A stretch of DNA of 64,000 bases from Meandrina meandrites (GCA_963693305.1 OY855905.1:49330944-49394943), one strand, 5' to 3'; positions 50,064-61,346 are shown, counted from the first letter of the stretch. The notes: a model not told the origin generated them from the sequence alone. Program-made: numbers and translations.

Positions 50064-50345
50064 TAAATAAATAAATAAATCACTTTATTTAAGTGCCAAT
50101 GTATTTAGCACGGCTGTACTATTTGAGGACACTGTAAATAATGAAACAAATATTATAAATCAAACAGAAACTTGTTAAAAATCCCAACTGGCAGGAGGCT
50201 GACCAGTTGGCTATATACAAAGCGTGGAGGAGTTGAATTCTGGACTACCGAAGACAAATCCATCTAGTGGCAGGGAGGAGGATTTGAACCCGGGACCTCC
50301 GGATTACAAGTCCAGCGCCACAACCACTAGGCCACGCTGCCTCCA
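50064..50345 (-). mobile_element. tRNA-derived SINE with AATA-rich tail
   Basis: On the minus strand the head GGAGGCAGCGTGGCCTAGTGG holds an A box. GGGTTCAAATCC, about 50 bases on, is the B box. A ~200-bp body ends in AATAAAGTGATTTATTTATT and more ATTT units. It differs in body and tail from the SINE at 16428. The short flanking match TCCAAA is too weak to call a target duplication. Confidence 0.82.
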
Positions 50346-50374
50346 AACAGTCCATACGGTCCATACAGTCCATA

Positions 50375-50463
50375 CACGCTGATTAAAAGAACAAAAGACT
50401 CTGGTGTCGACTGGTGACCACAATAGCTCTTGGTAGCTTGCAAAACAGGCGGTTTAGCGGACA
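50375..50463 (+). repeat. 89-bp segment repeated at 55788-55877
   Basis: Nearly identical to 55788-55877, sharing GTGTCGACTGGTGACCACAA and AGCTCTTGGTAGCTTGCAAA. At the second site the sequence continues into a (TTA)n-tailed unit, so this is probably part of a retroelement truncated here. Confidence 0.7.
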
Positions 50464-50489
50464 AGTACATAGTTATAATACTAGATCGG

Positions 50490-50831
50490 CCAGCTGTTAT
50501 TGATCACATCACTGTCGTACAAACCCTTAAGCAGTTTACGACACTTTAGATGGCCCTAAAATTTGCAATTCTCTCCCAATATCTATCACTGGATCAACAA
50601 GATTTCCTACTTTTAAGAAAAAGATGATTGAATTTTTAATGAAATGATACTGAATTGGTCAAGTCGCACATTCACAGCTCAATTATAAATATATTGATAA
50701 CCAAGGTGGCCTCCCCTATAAACCTGGTGGTTTCTTGGAGGTCTCCTCGCCCTAACTCTGCATAAATTGTAAATATCTATCCTTGTTTCTTTTTAGCGGC
50801 AAATAAATAATGATGATGATGATGATGATGA
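50490..50831 (+). mobile_element. LINE 3'-end fragment at the left edge of copy A
   Basis: Encodes a terminal reverse transcriptase remnant reading KICNSLPISITGS then FKKKMIEFL. The 3' UTR block GGAGGTCTCCTCGCCCTA and a (TGA)n tail at 50810-50831 follow. The related unit in copy B is at 57690, and a third is inverted at 31213. Confidence 0.8.
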
Positions 50832-52598
50832 TTTCACGCAAATGTTGAGGCTCCAGTGTTCCTACAGTAATACACTTCTTCCGAAGAGTCAATCATCTTG
50901 ACCAAGTCACTAAACTGATCATGACATCAGTCGTCTCCGGCACTTCCCATGTCTCCTTCGTTCAGGCATTATTAAAACGAAAAACTCCGAACCGGCGGAA
51001 GAGGGTTTGCAGTGATTTGTTTTCTTGCGTTGACTATTCGAAATCTTCCAATTTTGAGTTCGGAAATATTCCACAATAGAGGGGTCACAACAATAACCTC
51101 GTTTGCTTGTGACAAATGATTCTGTTGTAAACCTGATCATTCCAAATCGCACGTTTATTAGTCTTTAAAAAGGATGAAAATACTCAGGTTTTTGGATTCT
51201 CTTTATTTTAGTTGCGGCTGTCACCCAATGTTCTGTGCCATTGTTAATGAAATTCACTCCTTAGACATTCGCCGACATTTGTTTGTTCTAATTTTAAATT
51301 AAAATTTACAATGACTGCAAAAACATCAATGTGGCAGTATTGATATAAACCCCATTTCCTGAGCCAGCACTGGCCAGTTGATAGAGCCATCAATATTGCC
51401 TGCTGTTGATACACGTTTAAGGTAATTACTGCAATTCTTTTTCTGCGGTTAACGCGGTAAGTGAAGAAACCTCAGCAGCTCACATTTGAAGTGGCAGATT
51501 CTTTCTTGGAGAGCTGTGAGTTAGAAAAGTTTTCTTGGCTCGGTGAATTAATGAAACAATAACTTTTTGCCAGTGTTTTACTGTTGTTAACTTTGAACTC
51601 ATTGTTTTCTGTCCTGCTGCCATAATATGTTTTATCCGGTACTTAAGAATTTTCTCTCTAAAATTAAAACCGACTATGTGAGGAAGATCAGAAGTGATCC
51701 TCAAAATAGAAATATAGACCACAATAATGTTAATGAGTTTTTAGGGCTCTATTTTTTTAAGCAAAAGGTATTTCAACTTCCCGACTTTTAGTGATTTACC
51801 ATCGAGAATACGGCTTGAAGTAAGTCTATCTAATATTCTTTGTGATTCTGACTTAGGCTGCAATGCAATGTGTTTTTTATTTGCCTTTTATGTCACTTCT
51901 GCCGGGAATATGTCATGTATCTCAATTTCATTCATTTTATGGCGCCCACTTTTTAATTAATTAAGGGAGCTTTCGGAAGCCAACATTATTTTTCCGTATA
52001 TTAAAGATCATAAGGGATAAAGCATACTTAAACAGCAGCAGGTGCTTTGAGAAAAAGGCTTTTATTGTTCAAAACAATTTTATTTTTTGCCGTAATAAAA
52101 TTTAGCTTCTATGCATATGAGTTTTAAGCCACCATAATGTTAAACGTTATTTTCAGGCCAATGCGTTAGTACACTTTAATTTTATTTAAATAATTATGTA
52201 ACGAGGCCCGCCCATCTCACTTCAAAAGATGTTTGCAGGAGGAAGAGCAGAGCATGCGCAATTATACTGCTTTAGTGACCAACCCATACAATTTATGAAA
52301 TCTCCACGGTCGTTTCCTGAGACTCAGAGACATAATTAGATGTCGCGAGTACTTTCCTAAAAATACGAGTGGTGATAATCAGACAGCAGCGAATGCAATT
52401 GTCGCCGGAAATTACTCTTGTGTTAACAATCGGTGAGACAATATGTAATGACACAGCAGTGTCAGTTGTTTGCCACTATTGCAAAAGGTGAGGAATCGTT
52501 GTGTAATGTACTGATCCCGATGTAGTGTGAAATTAAAAATTATCCACATGCAACGGTTGTAGCTTGGTTGGAAGTCGTTGGGTATAATCGGAAAACTT

Positions 52599-52791
52599 GT
52601 AAGTACCATACCCGATTTGTCTACTGGCAGTTATGGGTGTATACTAATTCTCGCGTTATTTTCGTGAAAATGTTTTATTTTTGTGCTTTGCTTGGCTATC
52701 CCTGCACTGTCCATTGTCCTATAAAATGCTGCACGATGCCGAAAGTTTACATGGAAAATTTCAACGCTCTATTTTCCTTTTTTCTCTGTAG
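52599..52791 (+). other. Probable 5' UTR intron of GPCR A
   Basis: A consensus donor GTAAGT at 52599-52604 and a pyrimidine-rich acceptor ending TTTCTCTGTAG at 52791 lie just before the GPCR A start codon. The predicted intron is 193 bp. In copy B the donor reads GGAAGT while the acceptor is unchanged. Confidence 0.45.
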
Positions 52792-52817
52792 CAGTATAGC
52801 AACCCACACCACAAGAC

Positions 52818-53777
52818 ATGTCTGCAAGCGACAAATGGCAGGGAAATGGAGCAGCTCTGACTATTTTACAAGTCTTTTATGGATTGTTTTTCGTCATTGG
52901 AATCCTGAAAAATGCGCTCGCACTTCGTGAGATCATCCGCAAGAAAGAAAACAGGACACTGACGACAAATCAGCTTTTGATGATTCATCTTGCCGTGTCA
53001 GATATACTTATTCTTCTGACATTAACACCGGCCGTTTACTATGTAGAAGTCGACAAAAAATACACATCTGATTTTGTCTGTCACGTGATGTTTCCAATGG
53101 AAATATTTTATCCGTACTTGCGCGTGTTCACACAGGTTGTTATTGCCACTGAAAGAAGGCGCGCAATTGTGACCCCCCTCAAACCTCGCTTAACCAAAAG
53201 CACCATTGTCATCATGCTGAGTCTGTGCTGGCTGCTGTCAGCGGTGTTTACAGCCCCTGCTATGTTCGATGCAACATTTGGTCCCTTTTCATGTGGAAAT
53301 GACGCACCAAGTCGTTTGTATCGTATAACGTTTTTCACCTTAAGAGGAATCCTGCAGTTTTTCGTACCACTGCTTATCATAGCCACTTGTTACATCCAAG
53401 CAGGAATGGTTCTTAAAAGATCGCGATTTTTGCAAATTGCAAAAATCAAAGCCAATGCTGTTCAGCATGAAGCGATTCGCCAGCAAAATGTTCGCGTGTG
53501 TAAGGCCTTCTCCATCATGGTTCTTGTATTTGCTATTTGCAGTGCACCCTTAAATGCAATTTGCTTGTGGGTGGAGTACGGAAGTGGCCGTTACGAAGCG
53601 TTTGAAAATCAAGCACTTTACTGCTTTGTTGCTAACTTCCCTTTGTTATTTATGAGCTTTCTTGATCCGATTATTTACGGAACGTGTTGCCATCGCCGCA
53701 TTCCATTAGAAGCATGGCGCGAGCTTGTGAGTTGGACAAACAAAGCCTTGAGTCATATCGCATGTTGTTGTAAGTAG
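52818..53777 (+). CDS. Class A (rhodopsin-like) G protein-coupled receptor, copy A
   Basis: A seven-helix receptor of 319 aa in one coding exon, expected at the plasma membrane; the ligand is unknown. Class A landmarks are visible: N32 in TM1 (GILKN), LAVSD with D62 in TM2, C88 before TM3, ERR at 112-114 in place of DRY, W138 in TM4 and C159 in the second outer loop. TM6 has CSAP at 241-244, a variant of CWxP. TM7 has DPIIY at 283-287 in place of NPxxY. The tail ends in three cysteines (316-318) suited to palmitoylation. The N-terminus is only about 15 residues and lacks a glycosylation sequon. The start ATG sits 26 bp past a 3' splice-like site. Copy B is 94% identical (18 changes in 319). 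The frame is intact. Confidence 0.92.
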   Translation: MSASDKWQGNGAALTILQVFYGLFFVIGILKNALALREIIRKKENRTLTTNQLLMIHLAVSDILILLTLTPAVYYVEVDKKYTSDFVCHVMFPMEIFYPYLRVFTQVVIATERRRAIVTPLKPRLTKSTIVIMLSLCWLLSAVFTAPAMFDATFGPFSCGNDAPSRLYRITFFTLRGILQFFVPLLIIATCYIQAGMVLKRSRFLQIAKIKANAVQHEAIRQQNVRVCKAFSIMVLVFAICSAPLNAICLWVEYGSGRYEAFENQALYCFVANFPLLFMSFLDPIIYGTCCHRRIPLEAWRELVSWTNKALSHIACCCK

Positions 53778-53978
53778 ATGACATGGTAAACTGACAGCGA
53801 GATGCATGGCTGAAATCGATCGGATGACGTCATAGCGAGGATGGAAGATCATGTCGCTCGCCCAAAAATTCAGTGTCATAACCAATCTGAACAACGATGG
53901 TTGCCGCCGAGGAACTGTCTTTTATTTTATTTTATTTATTTTTTTATCATGATGTTTCGTGTCAATGACATGAATTAG

Positions 53979-55430
53979 AGGGTCTGGATGGGGGTGGGGA
54001 TACAAATGTCAGTTGTCAGGTAAAATTTTGGCTATTTGTCAGTCGTCAGTTAAATTTTAGGCCATTTGTCAGTTGTCAGTTAATTGACTGATAATAATTA
54101 ACCACATAGCTTAATTATTTCTTTTTGACCCAAAATTTAGCATTTAATGTAAATTAAATCATCAATTCGAAACTTTATACTGTTTAACGATAACTTATTG
54201 GGTCTGTCCATTTCACGAGTTCGAGTTCGAGTTAGAATTTCGAGTTGAGTTCGAGTTCGAGTAAAATATCGAGTTTGAGTTAAAATATCGAATTTGAGTT
54301 GCTTGCGGTTAGTTCCACTCTGGTTTGCTTGCAGTTAGCTCCACTCTGGTTTGCTTGCGGTTAGCTCCACTCTGGTTTGCTTGCGGTTAGTTCCACTCCT
54401 TTTGCTTGCGGTTAGCTTTCATTTGTTGATAAGCGCGGCACTACGCGTGACCAACTCACTGGGAAAATGTTACCCCATAACTCGAACTCGAAATTTCTAA
54501 CTCGAACTCATAAATTTAATAATATTAATATAATATATATTTTATTGTAATTAAATTAAAATAAATTTTATTACAAAGTAATTCGTAATTCAGCCGCTTC
54601 GGCGGCTGCAATGAGTTTCCTATTAAAAATCTATCTCCAGAATATATTATTCAAAATAAGCGTAGCCTTCTACTTTCCGCTTTGAAATAATCCATACTGT
54701 CCACAGCCAGCTGATAGCTTATAATGTTAATTTATGACATATCTGGTAGCTGGTTCTGCTTCTAGACGGTCTTTTAATCAAGGCAAGTCGCTACTCTCCG
54801 AGACTTGGCTCTCGGGAGAGTGCCGGGAAGCGGATACTTCCTTATATAAGCTCAATGTAGGTGTTTGGGCCCCAAAGGCTATGGGTTTCGAACCGTTTTG
54901 GTCCAAAATAGGGTATGGTTTGCTTACTGGTTAGTCTGGTCAGCAACGTTTGGAAGAAACTGTTTTTATCGTTGTTTTTATGCACCCTTTACGAAGCAGG
55001 GGGTGGGGGCATCTGCCTGCCCGAGCACAAAATTTCTTTCCAGCAACTTAGCCAATCAAAACCTACCTTCAAATTATTGAGCACTAAATCGTAAGAAAGA
55101 ACTTAAGAAAGGCAACAAAAAGTTTTCGTCAGTTAATGCCTGCTTGAGAAAAGAGTAGCGACAATATTGCTTGGTACCTCTTGTTTGATTTTCAATCAGG
55201 TTATATGGTAAATTATGACCAAAATATGGCACTCTAGTGACCTGATGCTAAGACTTAGTATAAAAAATACATTAGTTGGACGAAAAGAGTGGTACAATGT
55301 TATTTACATCGGGGTTTTGTGGAAAAACAAACAGGTCTTTGTCAGTTGTCAGTAAGACCTACCACAAATGTCAGTTGTCAGTTAAATTTTAGGCGATTTG
55401 CCAGTTGTCAGTTAACCCCATGCAGACCCT
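53979..55430. mobile_element. 1.45-kb hAT-type non-autonomous transposon
   Basis: Perfect 8-bp target duplication TGAATTAG at 53971-53978 and 55431-55438. Ends are AGGGTCTGGATGGGG and the inverse of AGGGTCTGCATGGGG. Just inside both ends are tandem GTCAGTTGTCAGTTA units in the same orientation. The 8-bp duplication and the ends fit the hAT superfamily. No transposase frame is visible. It lies downstream of GPCR A and is absent from the matching place after GPCR B. Confidence 0.88.
54301..54418. repeat. 26-bp tandem repeat, about five units, inside the hAT element
   Basis: Units begin GCTTGCGGTTAGCTCCACTC, spaced 26 bp apart. They follow a GAGTTC-rich stretch (54220-54300) whose inverse AACTCGAACTCGAAAT lies at about 54479, forming a stem around the repeats. 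Confidence 0.85.
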
Positions 55431-55438
55431 TGAATTAG

Positions 55439-57689
55439 CTTGCAAATTTTCGTATATACGTAACTCACGTGGCACTGATTTGTTAAACTTGAATGGACGT
55501 GTCTATGGTCATTAAAAAGAGTTAAAACAAATTTCAATGGGTACTAAAGAAGTAGCGGCAACATTTTCAAGTCCTTGAAAGCCGGATTGGAACGAGCGGA
55601 TCCAAGGATTTGGTGTGGCGAAGAATTTGGATTTTTGGTATGGAATCGACCGAAGCGACTGATGGCGGTCGCCGTGTGGATTCAGCTCGTACAGTGAGTA
55701 GAAATACTATTAGCTAAAAAAAAACAAACGGCAGCCGTCAAAAGAAGGATCACGAACAATCCTCAGAAACTAGAGTCCACTATCGAACACGCTGACTGAA
55801 AGAACAAAAGACTCTGGTGTCGACTGGTGACCACAATAGCTCTTGGTAGCTTGCAAAACAGGTGGTTTAGCGGACATTGAGAGCGAGAAAGGAGTAAAGA
55901 TTTTTCTCGTTCCTGTGTCACGTTCCGCTTTCGCCCTCGCGCTTGATAAACATATTATTATTATTATTATTATTATTAGAAATAGCTCAGTAACTTCTGA
56001 CTGGAAAATTAACAACATTGCAGTTTTTATTTAGAGTCAAGAACGTTGCGGCATTGTATCGTGTCAAGGACTTCCAAACCTAATTTATACCCTAATTTGT
56101 ACAATGGGCACTCCCATTTATGAGCGTTTTACTGGGAACTAAACCACTCGTAGATTCCATACGCCACTCCATCCGGGACCCGAGTGGCGTATTTTCCGTA
56201 TGACACGCTTGGGAGTGTCATATCGCTCATTGACGTCACGATTCGCGCCATTTCTACTTTTGAATGAACTTGGTTTCTTGTGTCGTTCAGGTTTGTTGTG
56301 AGCAAGCATCGACAAGCAGATTTAATTTGTTTAATTAAGCGACGAAAAAGAATGAGTTTTCTGAAGAACTCAAGGACGAGAACATGGTAATGGAAACCTT
56401 GACAATTTGAAAGCTTTTAGAGAGAATTCTTCGCAAGGAATTTCACAAAGTGCAAGATGTTTTGTACCGTGTAATATCTTCTATATTTTTAACGGTGTGG
56501 TTTTCAAGCAGTTTAGTCTGGGGTATGGTATAGAAATCAGAGACTTTTGGTCTAGAGTAGGATATCATTGGCCGGGAAACTGATTAGTGGTATGAAGAAT
56601 TAAGTCCAGAATAGGAAACTCGGAAGAGAGAGGGGCTTTCCTAAACGGTAAATAAAATCATCGCCGCAACGTTAACTGAACGCGAATCCTTAAAATAGAC
56701 TTATTGACTACACTCTGCTACACTAAAGGAGTCAGTCCGAATCCTCCGCAATAACCTAAATCCTGTTTGGAAACAAGCGAGAAGATAAGAGGGCAGTTTA
56801 ACGTATAAAATTTTATGTATTCAGTTTTATCAGAGGACAGTTGTTGCAAACATGGACTTCTTTCAAATTATCTCATGCTTACAGTTGTGTAACATGGTAA
56901 CTGGGTACCTCAGGTATTTCTTAAAGTTTACGTCGCGAAATGCTATTTGATATCGATTATTATGATATAGCAAAGTGCACATAAATTCAATACTATGAAG
57001 GAAAATCATGGAGCACTAGATTTTACAAGCTTTACGAAGTGACTTTAACACGGGGATTTTATTGAAAACGGGTGATAACGCTGAGGCACGCAAGCTATTT
57101 TTTTTTAATGTTTTCATAACTTCACCTTTTAGGAGCCAGGAAAATCGAGTAGGGCCAGCTCGGCGAAGTTCTTATCAATTTATAATTCTTTTGCGCCGGC
57201 TAGTGAAGGTATAACTAGACTAAAATATTCCTAGTATATTTCAAAAAATAAACAGACTGATCATAAATTGATAAATTTCCCAGGTTTTTTATTTATTTTA
57301 TCACTGTTCTTCATTGTATGATATCCGATCGACCTCCAACGGATATGCATGTTTGTTCGTGATCACCGTTGCCAAGTTTATGTTTTGGCAAATACACCAG
57401 CAGTGAACTGGCGAAAGAACGATTTCTTTTAATTTTGATACAGACGATCGAGATAATGTACAACTGTAGCTGGCAAGTTCGTCACTGAGTCGTGAGTTCA
57501 TAGGCTCTGATCAACCCGGTATACTTGCATTTGGTCGCTTTTAAATGCACAGTCTTTTTTTTTCGATCTTTGTTCACAACCTACTTGAGTTACAAAGATC
57601 TACAAAGCAGGCATCATCCAATTATAAGATTTCGTGGAATGGATTGTAAATGTCCGTGACAGAAAAGACAGAAAAGACTATTTGTTGTT
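55439..57689. other. Spacer between GPCR copies, no gene recognised
   Basis: Contains the 55788-55877 repeat followed by a unit ending in a (TTA)n tail at about 55955-55978, probably a retroelement 3' end. The remainder is unique-looking AT-rich sequence. No exon-like homology is seen. Confidence 0.5.
55788..55990 (+). mobile_element. Probable retroelement 3' end with (TTA)n tail
   Basis: Its first 90 bp match 50375-50463. It continues through CGCTTTCGCCCTCGCGCTTG to a run of eight TTA units. Short 3' microsatellite tails are typical of LINE and SINE insertions. Family unknown. Confidence 0.5.
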
Positions 57690-58004
57690 ATCGATCACAT
57701 TCACTCTCGTACAAACCTTAAGCAGTTTACAATGCTTTATCAAGGTCCTAAAATTTGCAATTCTCTACCAGTATCCATCATTGGTTCAACATACTTGAGA
57801 AAAAGATGATTGAATTTTTAATGATGTGATACTGAATTGGCCAAGGAGCACATTCGCGATATAAAAATATTGATAACCAAGGTGGCCTCCCCTATAAGCC
57901 TGGTGGTTTCTTGGAGGTCTCCTCGCCCTAACTCTGAAAAAAATTGTAAATATCTATCCTTGTTTCTTTTTAGTGGCAAATAAATAATAATAATAATGAT
58001 GATG
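57690..58004 (+). mobile_element. LINE 3'-end fragment at the left edge of copy B
   Basis: The same remnant as at 50490, with GGAGGTCTCCTCGCCCTA and an AATAATGATGATG tail. A roughly 15-bp deletion relative to copy A removes part of the reverse transcriptase C-terminus. Confidence 0.8.
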
Positions 58005-58809
58005 ATTTCACGCAAATGCTAAGGCTCCAGTGTTCCTACAATAATACACTTCTTCCGAAGAGTCAATCATCTTGACCAAGTCACTAAACTGATCGACATT
58101 GTAGTTGCGTTGGCCGTCTTCAACTCTTCCCATGTCTCCTTCGTTCAGGCATTACTAAAATTAAAAGCTCAGAACCGGCGGAGGAGGATTTGCAGTGATT
58201 TGATTTGAATGTAAGACTTTTCGAAGTCTTCCAATTTTGAGTTCGGAAATATCCCACAATAAAGGGGTCACAACAATAAGTTCGTTTGCTTGTGACAAAT
58301 GATTCTGTTGTAAACCTGATCATTCTAAATCGCACGTTTATTATTCTTTAAAAAAGATGAAAATACTCAGGTTTTCGGATCCTCTTTATTTTAGTTGCGG
58401 TTGCCACCCAATTTTTTTGTGTCAGTGTTAATGAAATTCACTCGCCGACATTTGTTTGTTCTATTTTTAAATTAAAATTTACAATGACTGCAAAAGCATT
58501 AATGAGACAGTATTGATATAAACCCCATTTCCTGAGCCAGCACTGACCAGTTGATAGAGCCATCAATATCGCCTGCTGTTTAAAGACGTTTAGAGTACGT
58601 AATTACTGCACTTCTTTTTCTGGTTAATGCAGTAAGTGAAGAAACCTCAGCAGCTCACATTTGAAGTGGCAGAGATTCTTTCTTGGAGAGCTGTGAGTTA
58701 GAAAAGATTTCTAGGCCAGTGAAATAATGTAACAATCACTTTTTGCCAGTGTTTTACTGTTGTTAACTTTCAACTCATTGTTTTCTCTCCTGTTGTCTTA
58801 TTCGGTATT

Positions 58810-59068
58810 TTGTGTTTTTAGAACTCTGCAAATATTTTAAATGAATAATAAAACAATTATTAAGTTCGGCTTTTGTATGATATAAAGAATCATGCAGATC
58901 TCGGAAGGTGTTATCCGCCGAAGCCTTTGGATAACACCATCCTCGATCTGCATAATACTTGATATCATACTCAGCCTCATCCAGTAATTGCTAAATATTA
59001 TTAAAAAACAAGAATCTAAAGGGACTACTTGATTAATTATCAGATTGAATCGACGGAAGAGGTTTTTT
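58810..59068. mobile_element. ~260-bp insertion specific to copy B
   Basis: Interrupts sequence continuous in copy A near 51610-51630. It is flanked by similar TTTTCTCTCCTGTTGTC and TTTTTTGTCCTGCTGTT sequences. The interior has a palindrome around GGTGTTATCC and GGATAACACC. Part of its right end (AACAAGAATCTAAAGGGA) recurs at 62048-62110. Confidence 0.6.
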
Positions 59069-59930
59069 GTCCTGCTGTTATAGTATGTTTCATCCGGAAA
59101 TTAAAAATTTTTCCTATTGAAGAGAAACCGACAAATAGTCAATCTAAAATTAAAACTAAAATGTAGTGTTTCACTGTTCGCTATGTGAGGAAGATCAGAA
59201 GTGACCCCCCAAAAAAGAAATATAGACCACAATAATGTTAATGGATTTTAGGGCTCTATTTTTTATCAGCAAAAGGCAATTCACCTTCGCAACTCAGTGA
59301 TTTGCCATTGCGAATACGCCTTAAGCTAAGTTTATCTAATAGACTGTGGTTCTGGCTAAAACTGCAATGCAATGTGTTTTTTATTTGCCTCTATGTCACT
59401 ACTGCCGGGAATATGTCAATTTCTTTCATTCTATGGCGTCCACTTTTTAATTAATTAAGGGAGCCTTCGGAAGCCAAAATAATTTTTCCGTATATTAAAG
59501 ATTATAACGTCTAATGAATAATTAAACAGCAGCAGGTGTTTTGAGAAAAAGGCTTTTATTGTTCAAAACAATTTTTTTTTCGCCGTAATGAAGTCTAGCT
59601 TCTATACAAGCGAGTTTCAAGCCACTATAATGTTAAACGTTATTTTCAGGCCAATGCGTCTTCTCTTTTATTTTATTCAAATAATTATGTAAACGAGGCC
59701 CGCCCATCTCACTTCAAAAGCTGTTTGAGGAACAGCAGAGCATGCGCAATTATACTGCTTTACAATTTATGAAATCTCCACTGTCGTTTTCTGAGACATA
59801 ATTAAATGTCGCGAGTACTTTTCCAAAAATACGAGTGGTGATAATCAGACAGCAGCGAATATAATTGTGGCCGGAAATTACTCTTGTGTTAACAATCGGT
59901 GAGACAGTATGTAATGACATTGCAGTTCAG

Positions 59931-60060
59931 ATAAAACCAAATTGATTGCAAGGCTGGTACTACGGCAGAAGGGCAAAATGTATTGGCCAATATTTCAGCC
60001 ATCAGAGCTAGTCTTCTTCAGGGCCAGTACAATTTGAAACTAACGGCTCTAAAATTTATA
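59931..60060. mobile_element. 130-bp insertion with 9-bp target duplication, copy B only
   Basis: Flanked by perfect GCAGTTCAG at 59922-59930 and 60061-60069; copy A shows the uninterrupted site. The interior includes CCAATATTTCAGCCATCAGA and CTTCTTCAGGGCC, a type of sequence seen next to Penelope-like elements. It therefore looks like a short truncated retroelement insertion. Part of its left end recurs inverted near 61896-61925. Confidence 0.8.
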
Positions 60061-60386
60061 GCAGTTCAGTTGTATGCCAATCTTGCAAAAGGTAAGGAAT
60101 CGTTTATTTGAAATTAAAGTAATGTTCCCGATGTAGTCGTTAGGTATAAGTGGAAAACTTGGAAGTACCATATACCCGATTTGTCTACTGGCAGTTATGG
60201 GTGTATACTAATTCTCGCGTTATTTTCGTGAAAATGTTTTATTTTTGTGCTTTGCTTGGCTATCCCTGCACTGTCCATTCCATTGTCCTATAAAATGCTG
60301 CGCGATGCCGAAAGTTTATATGGAAAATTTCAACGTTTCATTTTCCTTTTTTCTCTGTAGCAGTATAGCAACCCACACCACAAGAC

Positions 60387-61346
60387 ATGTCTGCAAGCGA
60401 CAAATGGCAAGGAAATGAAGCAGCTCTGACTATTTTACAAGTCTTTTATGGATTGTTTTTCGTCATTGGAATCCTGAAAAATGCGCTCGCACTTCGTGAG
60501 ATCATCCGCAAGAAAGAAAACAGGACACTGACGACAAATCAGCTTTTGATGATTCATCTTGCCGTGTCAGATATACTTATTCTTTTGACATTAACACCGG
60601 CCGTTTTCTACTTAGAAGTCGACAAAAATTACACATCAGATTTTGTCTGTCACGTGATGTTTCCAATGGAAATATTTTATCCGTACTTGCGCGTGTTCAC
60701 ACAGGTTGTTATTGCCATTGAAAGAAGGCGCGCAATTGTGACCCCCCTCAAACCTCGCTTAACCAAAAGCACCATTGCCATCATGCTGAGTCTGTGCTGG
60801 CTGCTGTCAGCGGTGTTTACAGCCCCTGTTATGCTGGATGCAACATTTGCTCCTCTTTCATGTGGAAATGACGCACCAAGTCGTTCGTATCGTATAACTT
60901 TTTACACCTTAAGAGGAATCCTGCAGTTTTTCGTACCACTGCTTATCATAGCCACCTGTTACATCCAAGCAGGAATGGTTCTTAAAAGATCGCGATTTGT
61001 GCAAATTGCAAAAATCAAAGCCAATGCTGTTCAGCATGAAGCGATTCGCCAGCAAAATGTTCGCGCGTGTAAGGCCTTCTCCATCATGGTTCTTGTATTT
61101 GCTATTTGCAGTGCACCCTTAAATGCAATTTGCCTGTGGGTGGAGTACGGAAGTGGCCTTTACGAAGCGTTTGAAAATCAAGCACTTTACTGCTTTGTTG
61201 CTAACTTCCCTTTGTTATTTATGAGCTTTCTTGATCCGATTATTTACGGAAAGTGTTGCCATCGCCGCATTCCATTAGAAGCATGGCGCGAGTTTGTGAG
61301 TTGGACAAACAAAGCCTTGAGTCACATAACATGTTGTTGTAAGTAG
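60387..61346 (+). CDS. Class A (rhodopsin-like) G protein-coupled receptor, copy B
   Basis: Paralogue of the receptor at 52818, also 319 aa in one coding exon with an intact frame. All landmark motifs are the same: N32, LAVSD, C88, ERR 112-114, W138, C159, CSAP, DPIIY and terminal CCC. The 18 substitutions fall at 11, 74, 76, 81, 111, 131, 148, 150, 155, 157, 167, 173, 205, 227, 258, 289, 303 and 315. They concentrate in the first and second outer loops and adjoining helix ends. K81N creates an NYT glycosylation sequon in the first outer loop, absent from copy A. The 3' splice-like site before the start is kept, but the upstream donor seen in copy A is lost, so its 5' leader is probably made differently. 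Confidence 0.92.
   Translation: MSASDKWQGNEAALTILQVFYGLFFVIGILKNALALREIIRKKENRTLTTNQLLMIHLAVSDILILLTLTPAVFYLEVDKNYTSDFVCHVMFPMEIFYPYLRVFTQVVIAIERRRAIVTPLKPRLTKSTIAIMLSLCWLLSAVFTAPVMLDATFAPLSCGNDAPSRSYRITFYTLRGILQFFVPLLIIATCYIQAGMVLKRSRFVQIAKIKANAVQHEAIRQQNVRACKAFSIMVLVFAICSAPLNAICLWVEYGSGLYEAFENQALYCFVANFPLLFMSFLDPIIYGKCCHRRIPLEAWREFVSWTNKALSHITCCCK

Larger units (their letters stand above)
49602..50489. other. LSM7 promoter side and spacer to the GPCR duplication
   Basis: Upstream of the LSM7 start codon. It contains an AATAAT patch near 49722, a SINE at 50064-50345, three tandem GTCCATAC units near 50350-50374 and an 89-bp segment repeated at 55788. No other gene is recognised. Confidence 0.5.
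50490..53852 (+). repeat. Segmental duplication, copy A (3.4 kb, carries GPCR A)
   Basis: Collinear with 57690-61417 from a LINE tail through GPCR coding sequence to about 75 bp beyond the stop codon. Coding parts differ by about 29 nucleotides; flanks are more diverged. The right limit is where TCATAGCGAGGATGGAAGATCA gives way to unrelated sequence. Confidence 0.9.

Noticed and set aside
53108..53386. Antisense ORF across GPCR A
   Set aside because: Shadow of the receptor coding frame; the sense protein explains the open reading.
54301..54418. Regularly spaced repeats resembling a small CRISPR array
   Set aside because: The units are contiguous 26-bp tandem repeats without unique spacers, inside a eukaryotic transposon.
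55770..56034. ORFs with isoleucine runs on both strands
   Set aside because: The runs are translations of a (TTA)n microsatellite tail.
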